Shown: positions 26,758-35,851, counted from the stretch's first letter. The stretch: 64,000 nt of DNA from Flavobacteriia bacterium (GCA_004293045.1 RDXY01000003.1:19018-83017); one strand, 5' to 3'. Program-made: numbers and translations. The notes: generated by a model not told the origin, from the letters alone.

Positions 26758-27468
26758 ATGAAAAAATCTATATTTTATATCACACTTATAACTTGCTTAG
26801 TTTTAAATTTTTCTTTTTCACAGGAAAAAAACACGATTAACGTAAACGGTTTAGGTAAGGTTTCTGTGTTTCCTAATGCAGCAATTCTTACGCTGGAGTT
26901 AGACCACATTAAACCAACTTTGAGAGAGGCCGTTACAGAAAATCAAAAAACGCTGCTCTTAGTAAAAAATATAATTAAAAATTATGTAAAAGATACCTCG
27001 CTAATTAAAACTAGTTTGATTGCTACTAATAAAGCTACAAAATGGGATACTAAATTAAATAAAGAAATATTTATTGGTTTTGAATCCTCTCAAAAAATAA
27101 TTTTTACTTTATTAGATTTGAATCAAATGCAAAATTTTACTGAAGAATTATTGAAAACAAAATTTAATAAAATTCAAACTATTTCATATTTCAATACCAA
27201 CTCTGAGGAATTAATGAAACAAGCACAAGATTTAGCGGTAAAAGATGCCATAGAAATAACGCAAAGATTAGCAAAAAGCGCCAATATAAAAACTGGTTCA
27301 ATTGTAAATATGTCTACCAACACAAGTGCCAATGAAGACCGTTTTTCAACCGAAAGAAATGAATTTGAAACGTATGGAAAAGCTATGGGCGGAAGAGGTG
27401 TTTCTTCTAGCGGACAACTGATTGAATATATGGTTCGAGTTTCTATGCAAACTGAAATTTATCAATAA
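26758..27468 (+). CDS. SIMPL-domain periplasmic protein
   Basis: The 236-residue protein begins with a signal peptide (MKKSIFYITLITCLVLNFSFSQ). The rest has the SIMPL (DUF541) pattern: INVNGLGKVSVFPNAAILTLELDH, repeated alpha-beta units, and MKQAQDLAVKDAIEITQRLAKSANIKTGSIVNM, ending in IEYMVRVSMQTEIYQ with the C-terminal strand. SIMPL proteins form periplasmic multimers; their exact role is unclear. It is convergent with dinB, one nt apart, without a terminator between. Confidence 0.8.
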   Translation: MKKSIFYITLITCLVLNFSFSQEKNTINVNGLGKVSVFPNAAILTLELDHIKPTLREAVTENQKTLLLVKNIIKNYVKDTSLIKTSLIATNKATKWDTKLNKEIFIGFESSQKIIFTLLDLNQMQNFTEELLKTKFNKIQTISYFNTNSEELMKQAQDLAVKDAIEITQRLAKSANIKTGSIVNMSTNTSANEDRFSTERNEFETYGKAMGGRGVSSSGQLIEYMVRVSMQTEIYQ

Positions 27469-27469
27469 T

Positions 27470-28546
27470 CTAAAACTCAAACTTCAATTGGTACACCACA
27501 AATTTTTTCTGATGGGTGTTTAAATTGTTTAATGAAATGCCTAATAATCGGACAGAATTTTTCAGTTTTTCTTGATACAATAATTCTTTTGCGGTTTCAA
27601 AAATTAGATTTTTATCGGAAATGAAATACGGCACCGTTTTACTTCTTGTTTGTTGTGAAAAATCGGAATATTTTATTTTTAAAGTAATGGTTTTTCCTGC
27701 TATGTTATATTTTTTAATACGTCGTTCTATTTCTTCTGCAATATTTTTTAACCGTTCTTCCATATAAATTTCAGAAGATAAATTTTTATTAAAGGTACGT
27801 TCGGCGCCAACCGACTTCATTTCTCTATTGGGTTTAACTGAACTAAAACTTATCCCTCGAGATAAATTATAGTACGATTTTCCACTATTCCCAAAATGTT
27901 TTTCAAGATAGTCTAACGATTTGGATTTTAAATCTATTCCAGTATAAATGCCTAATTGATACATTTTTTCTGCGGTAACTTTTCCAATTCCGTAGAATTT
28001 TTTCACATCTAACACTTCAATAAATGCGGCTACCTCATCGGGATTTACTGTTTTCTGTCCGTTTGGCTTATTGAAATCACTTGCGATTTTAGCGACAAAT
28101 TTATTTACAGAAATACCTGCAGAAGCGGTTAAACCAGTTGCTTCAAATATTTTTTGTCGAATTTCTTTAGCAATTAATGTCGCGCTTGGATTTCCTTTTT
28201 TATTTTCCGTAACGTCTAAATACGCTTCATCTAAGGAGAGAGGTTCTACCAAATCTGTATATTCATAAAATATGTTTCGAATTTGTTTAGAAACTTCTTT
28301 ATATCGTTCAAAATTAGGTTTTACAAAAATTAAATCCGCACATAATCTAGCGGCTTGTGCGCCGCTCATAGCACTTCTTACACCAAATTTTCTAGCTTCA
28401 TAACTTGCTGCGCTCACCACACCACGAATTTCACTTCCGCCTACAGCAATTGGCTTTCCTTTTAAATCAGGATTGTCCAATTGCTCTACAGAGGCATAAA
28501 ACGCATCCATATCAATGTGAATTATTTTTCGTGGTGTAACTTCCAT
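27470..28546 (-). CDS. dinB: DNA polymerase IV
   Basis: Y-family translesion polymerase of 358 residues. Catalytic acids are Asp12 (KIIHIDMDAFYASVEQ) and Asp106/Glu107 (PLSLDEAYLDVTE). The helix-hairpin-helix region KKFYGIGKVTAEKMYQLGI and the little-finger domain follow. I use the ATG at 28546. A longer reading from a GTG at 28588 would add 14 residues not typical of the family. The C-terminus has no clear beta-clamp motif beyond RLLGISLNNL. Confidence 0.94.
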   Translation of the reverse strand: MEVTPRKIIHIDMDAFYASVEQLDNPDLKGKPIAVGGSEIRGVVSAASYEARKFGVRSAMSGAQAARLCADLIFVKPNFERYKEVSKQIRNIFYEYTDLVEPLSLDEAYLDVTENKKGNPSATLIAKEIRQKIFEATGLTASAGISVNKFVAKIASDFNKPNGQKTVNPDEVAAFIEVLDVKKFYGIGKVTAEKMYQLGIYTGIDLKSKSLDYLEKHFGNSGKSYYNLSRGISFSSVKPNREMKSVGAERTFNKNLSSEIYMEERLKNIAEEIERRIKKYNIAGKTITLKIKYSDFSQQTRSKTVPYFISDKNLIFETAKELLYQEKLKNSVRLLGISLNNLNTHQKKFVVYQLKFEF

Positions 28547-28655
28547 ACTATTTACAAAGTACTGAAAAAAATGTAATTTATTGAACACAAATTTTTACAA
28601 AAAATATAAGAAAGCATTAAGTAAAAACTTATTTAACTTATGTGCTAAAATATTG

Positions 28656-28663
28656 TAATTTTG
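28656..28663 (+). promoter_or_regulatory. Putative -7 element of the CYTH gene
   Basis: TAATTTTG, 21 nt before the ATG at 28685. It makes the ATG start more likely than the TTG at 28661, which overlaps this box. Confidence 0.5.
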
Positions 28664-28684
28664 ATTCTTTATATTTTAAGAATT

Positions 28685-29152
28685 ATGCAAGAAATAGAAC
28701 GTAAATTTTTAGTTCATTCTTTAGATTTTGTGACGGAAGCTATCCAATTTCAAAAAATTGCTCAAGGCTATTTAAATGCTACACCCGAACGAACGGTTAG
28801 AATTAGAATTAAAGACCAAAAAGGATTTATTACCATTAAAGGCAAAGGTGACAAAACAGGAACCACACGTTTTGAATGGGAAAAAGAAATTGCATTATAC
28901 GAAGCGGAAGCTTTATTAAAATTGTGCGAAAAAGGGGCAATTGATAAAACCCGATATTTAATTCCTAAAGGAAAACATACATTTGAAGTAGATATTTTTG
29001 AAGGGGAAAACAAAGGATTAATTGTAGCAGAAATAGAACTTTCCGACGCCAATGAAACTTTTGAAAAACCAAATTGGCTTTCAGAAGAAGTTACTGGCGA
29101 TGAAAAATATTATAATGCCTATTTAAGCAAAAAGCCTTTTACTACTTGGTAA
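28685..29152 (+). CDS. CYTH-domain protein (triphosphate tunnel enzyme family)
   Basis: The 155-residue protein begins MQEIERKFLV, the ExExK signature of CYTH/triphosphate-tunnel enzymes. Further conserved charged strands are RTVRIRIKDQKGFITIKGKG, RFEWEKEI, KTRYLIP, FEVDIFEGENKGLIVAEIEL. Such proteins bind inorganic triphosphate or similar polyphosphates in a basic tunnel and often hydrolyse them. Substrate cannot be read here. The last codons lie within a terminator hairpin shared with the convergent RlpA gene. Confidence 0.88.
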   Translation: MQEIERKFLVHSLDFVTEAIQFQKIAQGYLNATPERTVRIRIKDQKGFITIKGKGDKTGTTRFEWEKEIALYEAEALLKLCEKGAIDKTRYLIPKGKHTFEVDIFEGENKGLIVAEIELSDANETFEKPNWLSEEVTGDEKYYNAYLSKKPFTTW

Positions 29153-29162
29153 AAGGCTTTTT
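29129..29162. terminator. Bidirectional terminator overlapping the CYTH gene end
   Basis: Perfect 14-bp stem AAAAAGCCTTTTAC/GTAAAAGGCTTTTT with a 6-nt loop. It contains the CYTH stop codon (29150-29152) and also lies just after the RlpA stop on the minus strand. Confidence 0.85.
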
Positions 29163-29163
29163 A

Positions 29164-29625
29164 TTATTTCTTCACAATTTCAATATTTACTTCAATATGT
29201 CCGCCATAATTTGAAGGTCTAATTTTCCAAAATGCAGCTCTTGTTAAATCAATATGTCTATTTTTATGAAATGGACCTCTATCAGTCACTGTAACGTACA
29301 CTACTTTTTTAGTTTTTACACCCGTAACTTTTAATTTTGTCCCAAAGGGAAGTTTTCGGTGTGCGCAAGTCATGTCATTGTTGTTAAACCTTGTACCGCT
29401 TGCCGTTCTTCTACCATTAAATTTATTAGCATAATAAGAAGCGTGTGCCGATTCGTGATACATTTCTAGTTTTTCAACAGGTTTGGCTATACTGTCTTTT
29501 TTCTTTACTGTATCTGTAACTTTTAGTTTTGGTTTATCTTGAGAAAAATTTGATTTTATGTTTTCCTTCTGAAAAAAAAGCACAACTAAAAGGGGTAATA
29601 GGTATATAAATTTTTTCATCTTCAT
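29164..29625 (-). CDS. RlpA-like double-psi beta-barrel protein
   Basis: The 153-residue exported protein has an N-terminal hydrophobic segment (KKFIYLLPLLVVLFFQ), a Lys/Thr-rich linker and a C-terminal RlpA domain: SYYANKFNGRRTASGTRFNNNDMTCAHRKLPFGTKLKV, VTDRGPFHKNRHIDLTRAAFWKI. The Asp of DRGPF and the nearby His match the active site of lytic transglycosylases of this family. No SPOR domain is present. Two in-frame ATGs (29625, 29619) could start it. Expected role: cell-wall glycan cleavage or binding. Confidence 0.85.
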   Translation of the reverse strand: MKMKKFIYLLPLLVVLFFQKENIKSNFSQDKPKLKVTDTVKKKDSIAKPVEKLEMYHESAHASYYANKFNGRRTASGTRFNNNDMTCAHRKLPFGTKLKVTGVKTKKVVYVTVTDRGPFHKNRHIDLTRAAFWKIRPSNYGGHIEVNIEIVKK

Positions 29626-29640
29626 ATAATGTAAGATTAA

Positions 29641-29670
29641 AAAAGAAGTAAATTCTCACTTACTTCTTTT
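29641..29670 (-). terminator. Terminator after the small membrane-protein gene
   Basis: Eleven-bp stem AAAAGAAGTAA/TTACTTCTTTT, 8-nt loop, and on the minus strand followed by a T-run. It lies 26 nt after the stop of the gene ending at 29696. Confidence 0.75.
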
Positions 29671-29695
29671 CATATTTTTATTGATTAGACAGGAA

Positions 29696-30097
29696 TTATG
29701 CCAAACCTAACCAATGTTTAAAAGGTATTCTTGATACTAAGAAAATTAATCCTAAAACATAAAAAATACCAATTTTTTTAAACTTCCCATTACTGCTTTC
29801 TTCTTTTTTATGTTTGCTCCAACCAATTGTAATTAAAGCAATTGCTAAAATATTCGTTATCGGATGGTCTATTTTTACTAAACCTAAAGCTTTAAAATCG
29901 AAATCAAAAGTGGATGCCCACATAAATAAGCCTACCAACAACTGGAGATGACTAAAAATTAACGCAATTAATGAAATACTTCTATCTTTAGAAGTAAAAT
30001 TTCTTTTGGCTGAAAGCCCTAAAAAAGCATTGATAATTGCAAAAATTAATACGGCTAAAACACCATAAGCTAACGTAGCATGAATAGTTTGTAACAT
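29696..30097 (-). CDS. Small four-helix inner-membrane protein
   Basis: The 133-residue protein has four hydrophobic helices (about 3-22, 38-58, 78-94, 106-123) and short basic loops. Sequences such as IHATLAYGVLAVLIFAIINAF and SLIALIFSHLQLLVGLFMW recall the small cytochrome-b-like membrane proteins often seen in Flavobacteria, but haem-binding His pairs cannot be assigned with certainty. I start it at the ATG at 30097; an in-frame TTG at 30124 would add nine charged residues. It lies 65 nt downstream of the 5-formyl-THF cyclo-ligase gene. Function unknown. Confidence 0.7.
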   Translation of the reverse strand: MLQTIHATLAYGVLAVLIFAIINAFLGLSAKRNFTSKDRSISLIALIFSHLQLLVGLFMWASTFDFDFKALGLVKIDHPITNILAIALITIGWSKHKKEESSNGKFKKIGIFYVLGLIFLVSRIPFKHWLGLA

Positions 30098-30162
30098 AGT
30101 TTGTTTTTTTAGTAATAATTTCAAATATAATAAAATATATGGAATTCTTATTTAAATTTATA

Positions 30163-30726
30163 TTAAAAATTGTAAACTTTAGTTGGTGTTACACAATAAT
30201 CTAACTGAATATCAGTAGACAAGGTGTCTGAAATTACTGTTTCAGCTTCAAAAAAAGAAACGCCTATTTTTATGGTTTTTGGTTGGCATTTTGACAAAAA
30301 CTGATCATAAAATCCTTTTCCATAACCCACTCTATGGCCTTTTTCGTCAAAAGCTAAAAGAGGGACAAATACCACATTAATTTTAGAAACAGGAACTTCT
30401 AAACCGTCAATAGGTTCTGGAATGTTGTAGTTGTTTTTTTTTATTTTGGTCGCATCTGTTAAAAGAAAATGGGACATTTCTCGCGTTGAAAAATCACTTA
30501 CGGAAAGGACAATGTTCTTGTCTTTTCCTGCCAAAACTTGTAAAATATATTCTGTATTTACCTCATTTTTGGTTGCAATAGGTAAAAAAAGATGATAAAA
30601 ACTGTGTTGCCAGATATCTAAATGTATGATTTGATTTGCAATTTGCAAAGATAAATCTTCAATAGTAGCTTCAGATAATTTTTGCCTTAAAGCGTTATAC
30701 TTGCTTCTTAATTCCTTCTTCGTCAT
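30163..30726 (-). CDS. 5-formyltetrahydrofolate cyclo-ligase
   Basis: The 187-residue enzyme converts 5-formyl-THF to 5,10-methenyl-THF with ATP. The family signature GYGKGFYDQFL (residues about 132-142) is complete, and the N-terminal MTKKELRSKYNALRQKLS and VFVPLLAFDEKGHRVGYGKGFYD support it. It overlaps the end of the upstream aspartoacylase-like gene by 32 nt, so the two are translated from one message. Confidence 0.93.
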   Translation of the reverse strand: MTKKELRSKYNALRQKLSEATIEDLSLQIANQIIHLDIWQHSFYHLFLPIATKNEVNTEYILQVLAGKDKNIVLSVSDFSTREMSHFLLTDATKIKKNNYNIPEPIDGLEVPVSKINVVFVPLLAFDEKGHRVGYGKGFYDQFLSKCQPKTIKIGVSFFEAETVISDTLSTDIQLDYCVTPTKVYNF

Positions 30727-31684
30727 TTTCTAATTTTGTTGAAATATGAAAAACGGCATCCCCTTGATATACAATTGGGGCATCATTTACATTTATTAAA
30801 TAGCCCGCATGTGGTGCTTTTAGTTTATGACTCACCTTTCCAAAAGGATCTGAAATAGTAGCTAATAATTCGCCTTTTGTTACATAGCTCCCAATTTGTT
30901 TTAAGCCATGAAACATCCCAGAAAAATTAGCTCGAATCCAATCCGACTTTTCAATATAGATAGTTGGGTGCGGTTTTGAAATTTCGTGTTTGTTTTTAAG
31001 CATACTAAAATGCATTAAAAATCGTTTGGTTCCTTCTACAGCTTCTTTGGTTACTGCGTTATTAATATCTACAGATTTTCCTCCTTCAAATAATAACATT
31101 TTTACATTCATTTTATCACATGTACTTCTAAACGAACCAGAAATATTATTTGAATATAAGGTAAACGGAGCGCCAAATACATCTGAAAGTGTTTTTAATT
31201 CTTCATTATTTGGCACAATTCGTATTTGTGGCGCATTAAACCTTTGCGCACCGCCCGCATGAAAATCTATAGCATAATCAATATGAGGTAAAATTTCTTT
31301 TAAAATATAATACGCAAATTGGCTTGCTAAAGATCCTGTTTTGCTTCCAGGAAAAATGCGATTTAAATCTCTCCCATCAGGAAATTCTCTAGTTTGATTG
31401 ACAAATCCAAAAATATTAATTACAGGAATACAGATAATAGTGCCTCGTTTGGGTTTATTAATTTTTTTTACAATTAATTCCCTTACAATTTCAGTTCCGT
31501 TAATCTCGTCGCCATGTAAACCAGCCGTTAACAATACTACCGGGCCTTCTTTTTTACTTCTTTCTACAATAATTGGAATGTGTAAATCAGTCATAGTATG
31601 CAATTTTCCAATTTGCATATTGATAGTTTTACTTTTTCCTGGGAGAATAGTTTCGTTAAAAATAGTAATTTCCTTGTGCGTCAC
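30695..31684 (-). CDS. Succinylglutamate desuccinylase/aspartoacylase-family zinc hydrolase
   Basis: The 329-residue M14-like hydrolase has zinc ligands His57 and Glu60 (TAGLHGDEINGTEI) and His142 (YAIDFHAGG), with the general base likely in LLFEGGKS (near 205). The NxxR-type substrate loop is GRDLNRIFPGS. A C-terminal barrel-sandwich domain (about 245-315) resembles biotinyl-lipoyl folds. The family removes acyl groups from amino-acid amides. In marine and soil bacteroidetes it is often next to rimK; here it precedes the 5-formyl-THF cyclo-ligase instead. Confidence 0.87.
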   Translation of the reverse strand: MTHKEITIFNETILPGKSKTINMQIGKLHTMTDLHIPIIVERSKKEGPVVLLTAGLHGDEINGTEIVRELIVKKINKPKRGTIICIPVINIFGFVNQTREFPDGRDLNRIFPGSKTGSLASQFAYYILKEILPHIDYAIDFHAGGAQRFNAPQIRIVPNNEELKTLSDVFGAPFTLYSNNISGSFRSTCDKMNVKMLLFEGGKSVDINNAVTKEAVEGTKRFLMHFSMLKNKHEISKPHPTIYIEKSDWIRANFSGMFHGLKQIGSYVTKGELLATISDPFGKVSHKLKAPHAGYLINVNDAPIVYQGDAVFHISTKLENDEEGIKKQV

Positions 31685-31746
31685 GTGTTTTACTTTTTGG
31701 CTAAAGTAATAAAAATTTAGTACATGCTAAATCAATAGTTTTTTGT

Positions 31747-31754
31747 TATTTTTG
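31747..31754 (+). promoter_or_regulatory. Putative -7 element of uvrC
   Basis: TATTTTTG, 56 nt before the uvrC ATG. A -33 TTG at the proper distance is lacking. Confidence 0.45.
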
Positions 31755-31810
31755 TAAGGCTTTTTTATGTCAAATTACTGAATACTAAAACGGAACACCG
31801 CCTCCTGCAC

Positions 31811-33598
31811 ATGACGACACTCGAACTACAAATACAAACCTTACCTGAAAATCCTGGTGTTTATCAGTATTATGACAAAGAAAACAAAATTTTGTACGTT
31901 GGAAAAGCAAAAAATTTAAAAAAACGCGTACAATCCTATTTTACAAAAAACCACGAGAATTATAAAACAGCAGTACTTGTTAAAAAAATTGTTACTATCA
32001 AGCATATTGTTGTTCCTACAGAAACCGATGCGTTATTGTTAGAAAACAATCTTATTAAAACATTACAGCCAAGATATAATGTACTGCTTCGAGATGACAA
32101 AACGTATCCTTGGATTTGCATCAAAAAAGAAGCCTTCCCAAGAGTATTTACTACTCGAAAAATGATAAAAGACGGCTCGGAATATTTTGGTCCCTACACT
32201 AGTTTTAAAACTGTAAACACGTTATTAGAGTTAATTAGAGAATTGTATCCCTTACGAACCTGTAATTTTGATTTATCAGTAGCAAACATTAGAGCTGAGA
32301 AATATAAAGTCTGTTTAGAATACCATATTGGAAACTGTAAAGGCGGTTGCGAAGGCTACGAAACGAAAGAAAAGTATCAAAAACAAATTACGGCCATACG
32401 AGAAATTTTAAAAGGTAACTTTAAGGAAAGTTTAAAAGATTTTAAAAATCATATGAAGCTTTTAGCCTCAGAAATGAAGTTTGAAGAAGCTCAAAAAATT
32501 AAAGATAAAATTGAAGTTTTAGAAAATTATCAGGCAAAATCAACAATAATAAATCCCAAGATTACCAATATTGATGTGTTTTCCATTATTTCAGATGAAA
32601 CCATGGCATATGTGAATTTTTTACAAATTTCACACGGCGCTATTATTCGTTCGCACACATTAGAATTAAAGAAAAAATTAGACGAAACCAATCAAGAATT
32701 ATTAGAATTAGCAATTGTAGAAATAAGAGCCCGTTTCTTTTTAACATCAACAGAAATAGTAGCCCCTTTTGAAATTGATTTAGGCGATAAAATTAAAATA
32801 ACTGTTCCCAAATTAGGAGATAAAAAAGAGATTTTAAACTTATCGGAACGAAACGCAAAATATTACAGATTAGACCAACTAAAACAAATTAAAATTGTAG
32901 ATCCAGACCGACACACAAACCGGATTATGGCACAAATGCAAAAAGATTTACGCCTTTCTGTAGAGCCTCGACATATTGAATGTTTTGATAACTCTAATAT
33001 TCAAGGAACAAATCCCGTATCAGCCTGTGTGGTATTTAAAGATGGAAAAGCCAGTAAAAAAGATTATAGACATTTCAACATCAAAACCGTTGAAGGACCA
33101 AATGATTTTGCATCGATGGAAGAAGTGGTGTATAGAAGATATAAAAGATTACTAGATGAAAAAGAATCTTTACCTCAACTTATTATTATTGATGGGGGAA
33201 AAGGGCAATTATCTTCTGCACTAAAAAGTTTAGAAGATTTAGGATTAAGAGGAAAAATCGCCATAATTGGTATTGCAAAACGATTAGAAGAATTATTTTA
33301 TCCAGACGATCCCATCCCTTTATATTTAGATAAAAAATCGGAAACGCTAAAAATAATTCAACAATTGCGAAACGAAGCACACCGGTTTGGAATTACACAT
33401 CATCGTGACAAAAGAAGCAAATTAGCATTAAATTCTTCCGTAGATAGTATTCCAGGCATTGGTGAAAAAACAATGATAACCTTAATCTCGCACTTTAAAA
33501 GCGTAAAAAGACTAAAAGAAGCTACAGAATCTGAAATTTCTTCAGTAATTGGACTTTCAAAAGCAAAAAAAATTTCCGACTTTTACAAAAAAGAATAA
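31811..33598 (+). CDS. uvrC: Excinuclease ABC subunit C
   Basis: The 595-residue nuclease makes both incisions in nucleotide-excision repair with UvrAB. The GIY-YIG domain is at the N-terminus (PENPGVYQYYDKENKILYVGKAKNLKKRVQSYF), the UvrB-binding helical UVR motif near 200-235 (KFEEAQKIKDKIEVLENYQ), the RNase-H-like domain with IECFDNSNIQGTNPVSACVVF and LIIIDGGKGQLSSA, and the C-terminal helix-hairpin-helix pair (SIPGIGEKTMITLISHF). All parts are intact. Confidence 0.97.
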   Translation: MTTLELQIQTLPENPGVYQYYDKENKILYVGKAKNLKKRVQSYFTKNHENYKTAVLVKKIVTIKHIVVPTETDALLLENNLIKTLQPRYNVLLRDDKTYPWICIKKEAFPRVFTTRKMIKDGSEYFGPYTSFKTVNTLLELIRELYPLRTCNFDLSVANIRAEKYKVCLEYHIGNCKGGCEGYETKEKYQKQITAIREILKGNFKESLKDFKNHMKLLASEMKFEEAQKIKDKIEVLENYQAKSTIINPKITNIDVFSIISDETMAYVNFLQISHGAIIRSHTLELKKKLDETNQELLELAIVEIRARFFLTSTEIVAPFEIDLGDKIKITVPKLGDKKEILNLSERNAKYYRLDQLKQIKIVDPDRHTNRIMAQMQKDLRLSVEPRHIECFDNSNIQGTNPVSACVVFKDGKASKKDYRHFNIKTVEGPNDFASMEEVVYRRYKRLLDEKESLPQLIIIDGGKGQLSSALKSLEDLGLRGKIAIIGIAKRLEELFYPDDPIPLYLDKKSETLKIIQQLRNEAHRFGITHHRDKRSKLALNSSVDSIPGIGEKTMITLISHFKSVKRLKEATESEISSVIGLSKAKKISDFYKKE

Positions 33599-33601
33599 CT
33601 C

Positions 33602-33705
33602 GTGATAAAGAAACAAGTAAAAAGTAAAAAGAGCCAAGTGAATCACATTCGTGGTACATTTTCTTGTTATATACTTTTTGCTTTTGCCTTTTTACTTTTG
33701 CCTTT
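33602..33705. repeat. Imperfect inverted word repeat inside the patatin signal-peptide coding region (site B)
   Basis: Left arm AAGAAACAAGTAAAAAGTAA (33608-33627) and right arm with CTTTTTGCTTTTGCC then CTTTTTACTTTTGCCTTT (33673-33705). The latter 18-mer is identical to 17647-17664. The arms encode the Lys-rich and the hydrophobic part of the signal peptide of the gene at 33602. Confidence 0.65.
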
Positions 33706-35851
33706 AAATTCAATTGCACAAGACAGTATCCAAAAACCCAAAATTGGTTTAGTACTTTCTGGAGGAGGGGCTAAAGGTTTGGCACATATTGGTGTTTTAA
33801 AAGTAATTGATTCTTTAGGAATAAAAATAGATTATATTGGAGGAACTAGTATGGGCGCTATTGTTGGCGGACTTTATGCCTCTGGGTATACAGCCAAACA
33901 ATTAGATTCTATTTTTAAAACGTTAAACATAGACGATTTAGTTCAAGATAATATCCCAAGAAAATCTAAATTACTTTTTAATAAAAGAAATGATGATATT
34001 TATGCATTATCACTGCCTTTTAAAAAATTAAAATTAGAAACACCAAACGCACTTTCAAAAGGGTTTTATAATTATAATTTTTTGTCTAAATTAACTTATC
34101 ATGTAAGAAATATTAGAGATTTCAAAAAATTACCTATTCCGTTTTTTTGTATGGCAACAGATATAGAAACCGGAGAAGAAGTAGTATTAAATAAAGGCAT
34201 TTTCCCGCAAGCATTAGTAGCAAGTAGCTCGATTCCAAGTGTTTTCTATCCAATAGAAATTGAAGGTAAATTACTAATTGATGGCGGGGTTACAAATAAT
34301 TATCCTGTTGAAAAACTTAAAGAATTAGGGGCAGAATTTATTATTGGTGTGGATGTGCAAGAGGAATTAAAAGATCGAAAAGACTTACAAGGCATCACAA
34401 CTATTTTTGGTCAAATATCAAATTTCAATACTCAATCCCAAATGAAAAATAAGCGCCAGCTTACAAACGTTTACATAAAACCTGAAATAAAAGGATATAC
34501 AGTTTTATCCTTCGAAAATGGAAAGAAAATCATTGAAAATGGGGAATACGCTACGAAAATTTTTTTATCCGACTTATTAAAATTTCAAAACAAAGCCTAT
34601 CAAAAACCGGCATTAAAACCTGTTAAAGACTCTATTTTTATTGGAAATATTGCGTTTACAGAACTTAAAAATTACACTCGAGCCTATGTTTTAGGAAAAT
34701 TGCGATTTAAACCCAACACAAAAATAAGCTTTGAAGATTTTCAAAATGGCATTCAAAATTTAAGCAACACCCAAAACTTTAGTTCGGTAAAATATCAATT
34801 TAACGAAAAAGACATTTTTATTAGTTTACGAGAAAACAAAATAAATACTTTTTTGAAATTTGCCCTGCATTATGATGAATTGTATAAAAGTGGTGCTTTA
34901 CTAAATATCACCCAGAAAAAAATTATCTCAAAAAACGACATGGTTTCACTAGATTTAATTTTTGGAGATAATTTTAGATACGATTTTAATTACTTAATTG
35001 ACAATGGGTATTATTTTAGTTTTGGAATTAATTCCAGTTTAAATAAATTTAATAGAAATGTAAATTCAGCATTTGGAATTCAAAGTTATTTAAATAATAC
35101 ATTTGAAAAAATAAATTTAGATTATTCCAGCATACAAACTAAAGTATTTCTACAAACGGTTTTCTTAAGAAAATTTAATATTGGTACTGGATTAGAATTA
35201 CAAAATTTGTTGTTAAAATCAGAGAATTTATATGATGCAAGCAAAACAATTGAAAATAGCAATTATTTATCTTTTGTGGGTTATCTTAATCATGATACTT
35301 TTGATGATAAGTATTTCCCGAAAAAAGGATGGTATTTAAAGAGTAACTTTAATTACTATTTTAGTTCGTCTGATTATACCAATCAATTTTCAAAATTTTC
35401 CATTTCTAAAACAGATTTAGGGATTGCATTAACACCAATAAATAACTTATCATTTGTATTTCAGAACGAATTAGGATTTAAAATTGGTTACTCAACTATC
35501 CCGTATTTTGATTTTGCTTTGGGTGGGGTGGGTTTTAAAGAAAATACAAATATTCGCCCTTTTTATGGATATGATTTTTTAAGCATAAGTGGTAATTCAT
35601 ACATCAAAAGTAGCGGAACATTTGATTACGAATTTTATAAAAAAAATCACATTAATTTAACGTACAACGCATCAATTGTTGGCGATTTTATTTTTAAAGC
35701 CACAAAAACCTGGTTTAACAAACCTACTTATACTGGATTTGGTTTGGGCTATGGGTTAGAAACCTTAATTGGCCCAATTGAAATAAAATATAATTGGTCG
35801 CCTGAATCACATTTTTCTGCTTTTTGGGTGAATTTAGGATTCGTTTTTTAA
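33602..35851 (+). CDS. Patatin-like phospholipase fused to a BamA-type barrel (PlpD-like)
   Basis: The 749-residue protein has a signal peptide (Lys-rich n-region, h-region CYILFAFAFLLLPL, cleavage near SIAQ40). A patatin domain follows: oxyanion loop SGGGAKGLAH (53-62), nucleophile Ser83 in GGTSMGAI, and Asp227 in LIDGGVTNNYP. Next comes a POTRA-like domain (IFIGNIAFTELKNYTRAYVLGKL, about 345-415), then a 16-strand-style beta-barrel ending in FWVNLGFVF. This is the type Vd autotransporter layout. The start is the GTG at 33602, three nt after uvrC; the n-region arises from a repeat sequence. The lipase substrate is unknown. Confidence 0.9.
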   Translation: MIKKQVKSKKSQVNHIRGTFSCYILFAFAFLLLPLNSIAQDSIQKPKIGLVLSGGGAKGLAHIGVLKVIDSLGIKIDYIGGTSMGAIVGGLYASGYTAKQLDSIFKTLNIDDLVQDNIPRKSKLLFNKRNDDIYALSLPFKKLKLETPNALSKGFYNYNFLSKLTYHVRNIRDFKKLPIPFFCMATDIETGEEVVLNKGIFPQALVASSSIPSVFYPIEIEGKLLIDGGVTNNYPVEKLKELGAEFIIGVDVQEELKDRKDLQGITTIFGQISNFNTQSQMKNKRQLTNVYIKPEIKGYTVLSFENGKKIIENGEYATKIFLSDLLKFQNKAYQKPALKPVKDSIFIGNIAFTELKNYTRAYVLGKLRFKPNTKISFEDFQNGIQNLSNTQNFSSVKYQFNEKDIFISLRENKINTFLKFALHYDELYKSGALLNITQKKIISKNDMVSLDLIFGDNFRYDFNYLIDNGYYFSFGINSSLNKFNRNVNSAFGIQSYLNNTFEKINLDYSSIQTKVFLQTVFLRKFNIGTGLELQNLLLKSENLYDASKTIENSNYLSFVGYLNHDTFDDKYFPKKGWYLKSNFNYYFSSSDYTNQFSKFSISKTDLGIALTPINNLSFVFQNELGFKIGYSTIPYFDFALGGVGFKENTNIRPFYGYDFLSISGNSYIKSSGTFDYEFYKKNHINLTYNASIVGDFIFKATKTWFNKPTYTGFGLGYGLETLIGPIEIKYNWSPESHFSAFWVNLGFVF

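Noticed and set aside
28547..28588. GTG start for dinB 14 codons upstream
   Set aside because: The added residues are not typical of Pol IV, and the ATG at 28546 is 8 residues before the conserved HIDMDAF motif.
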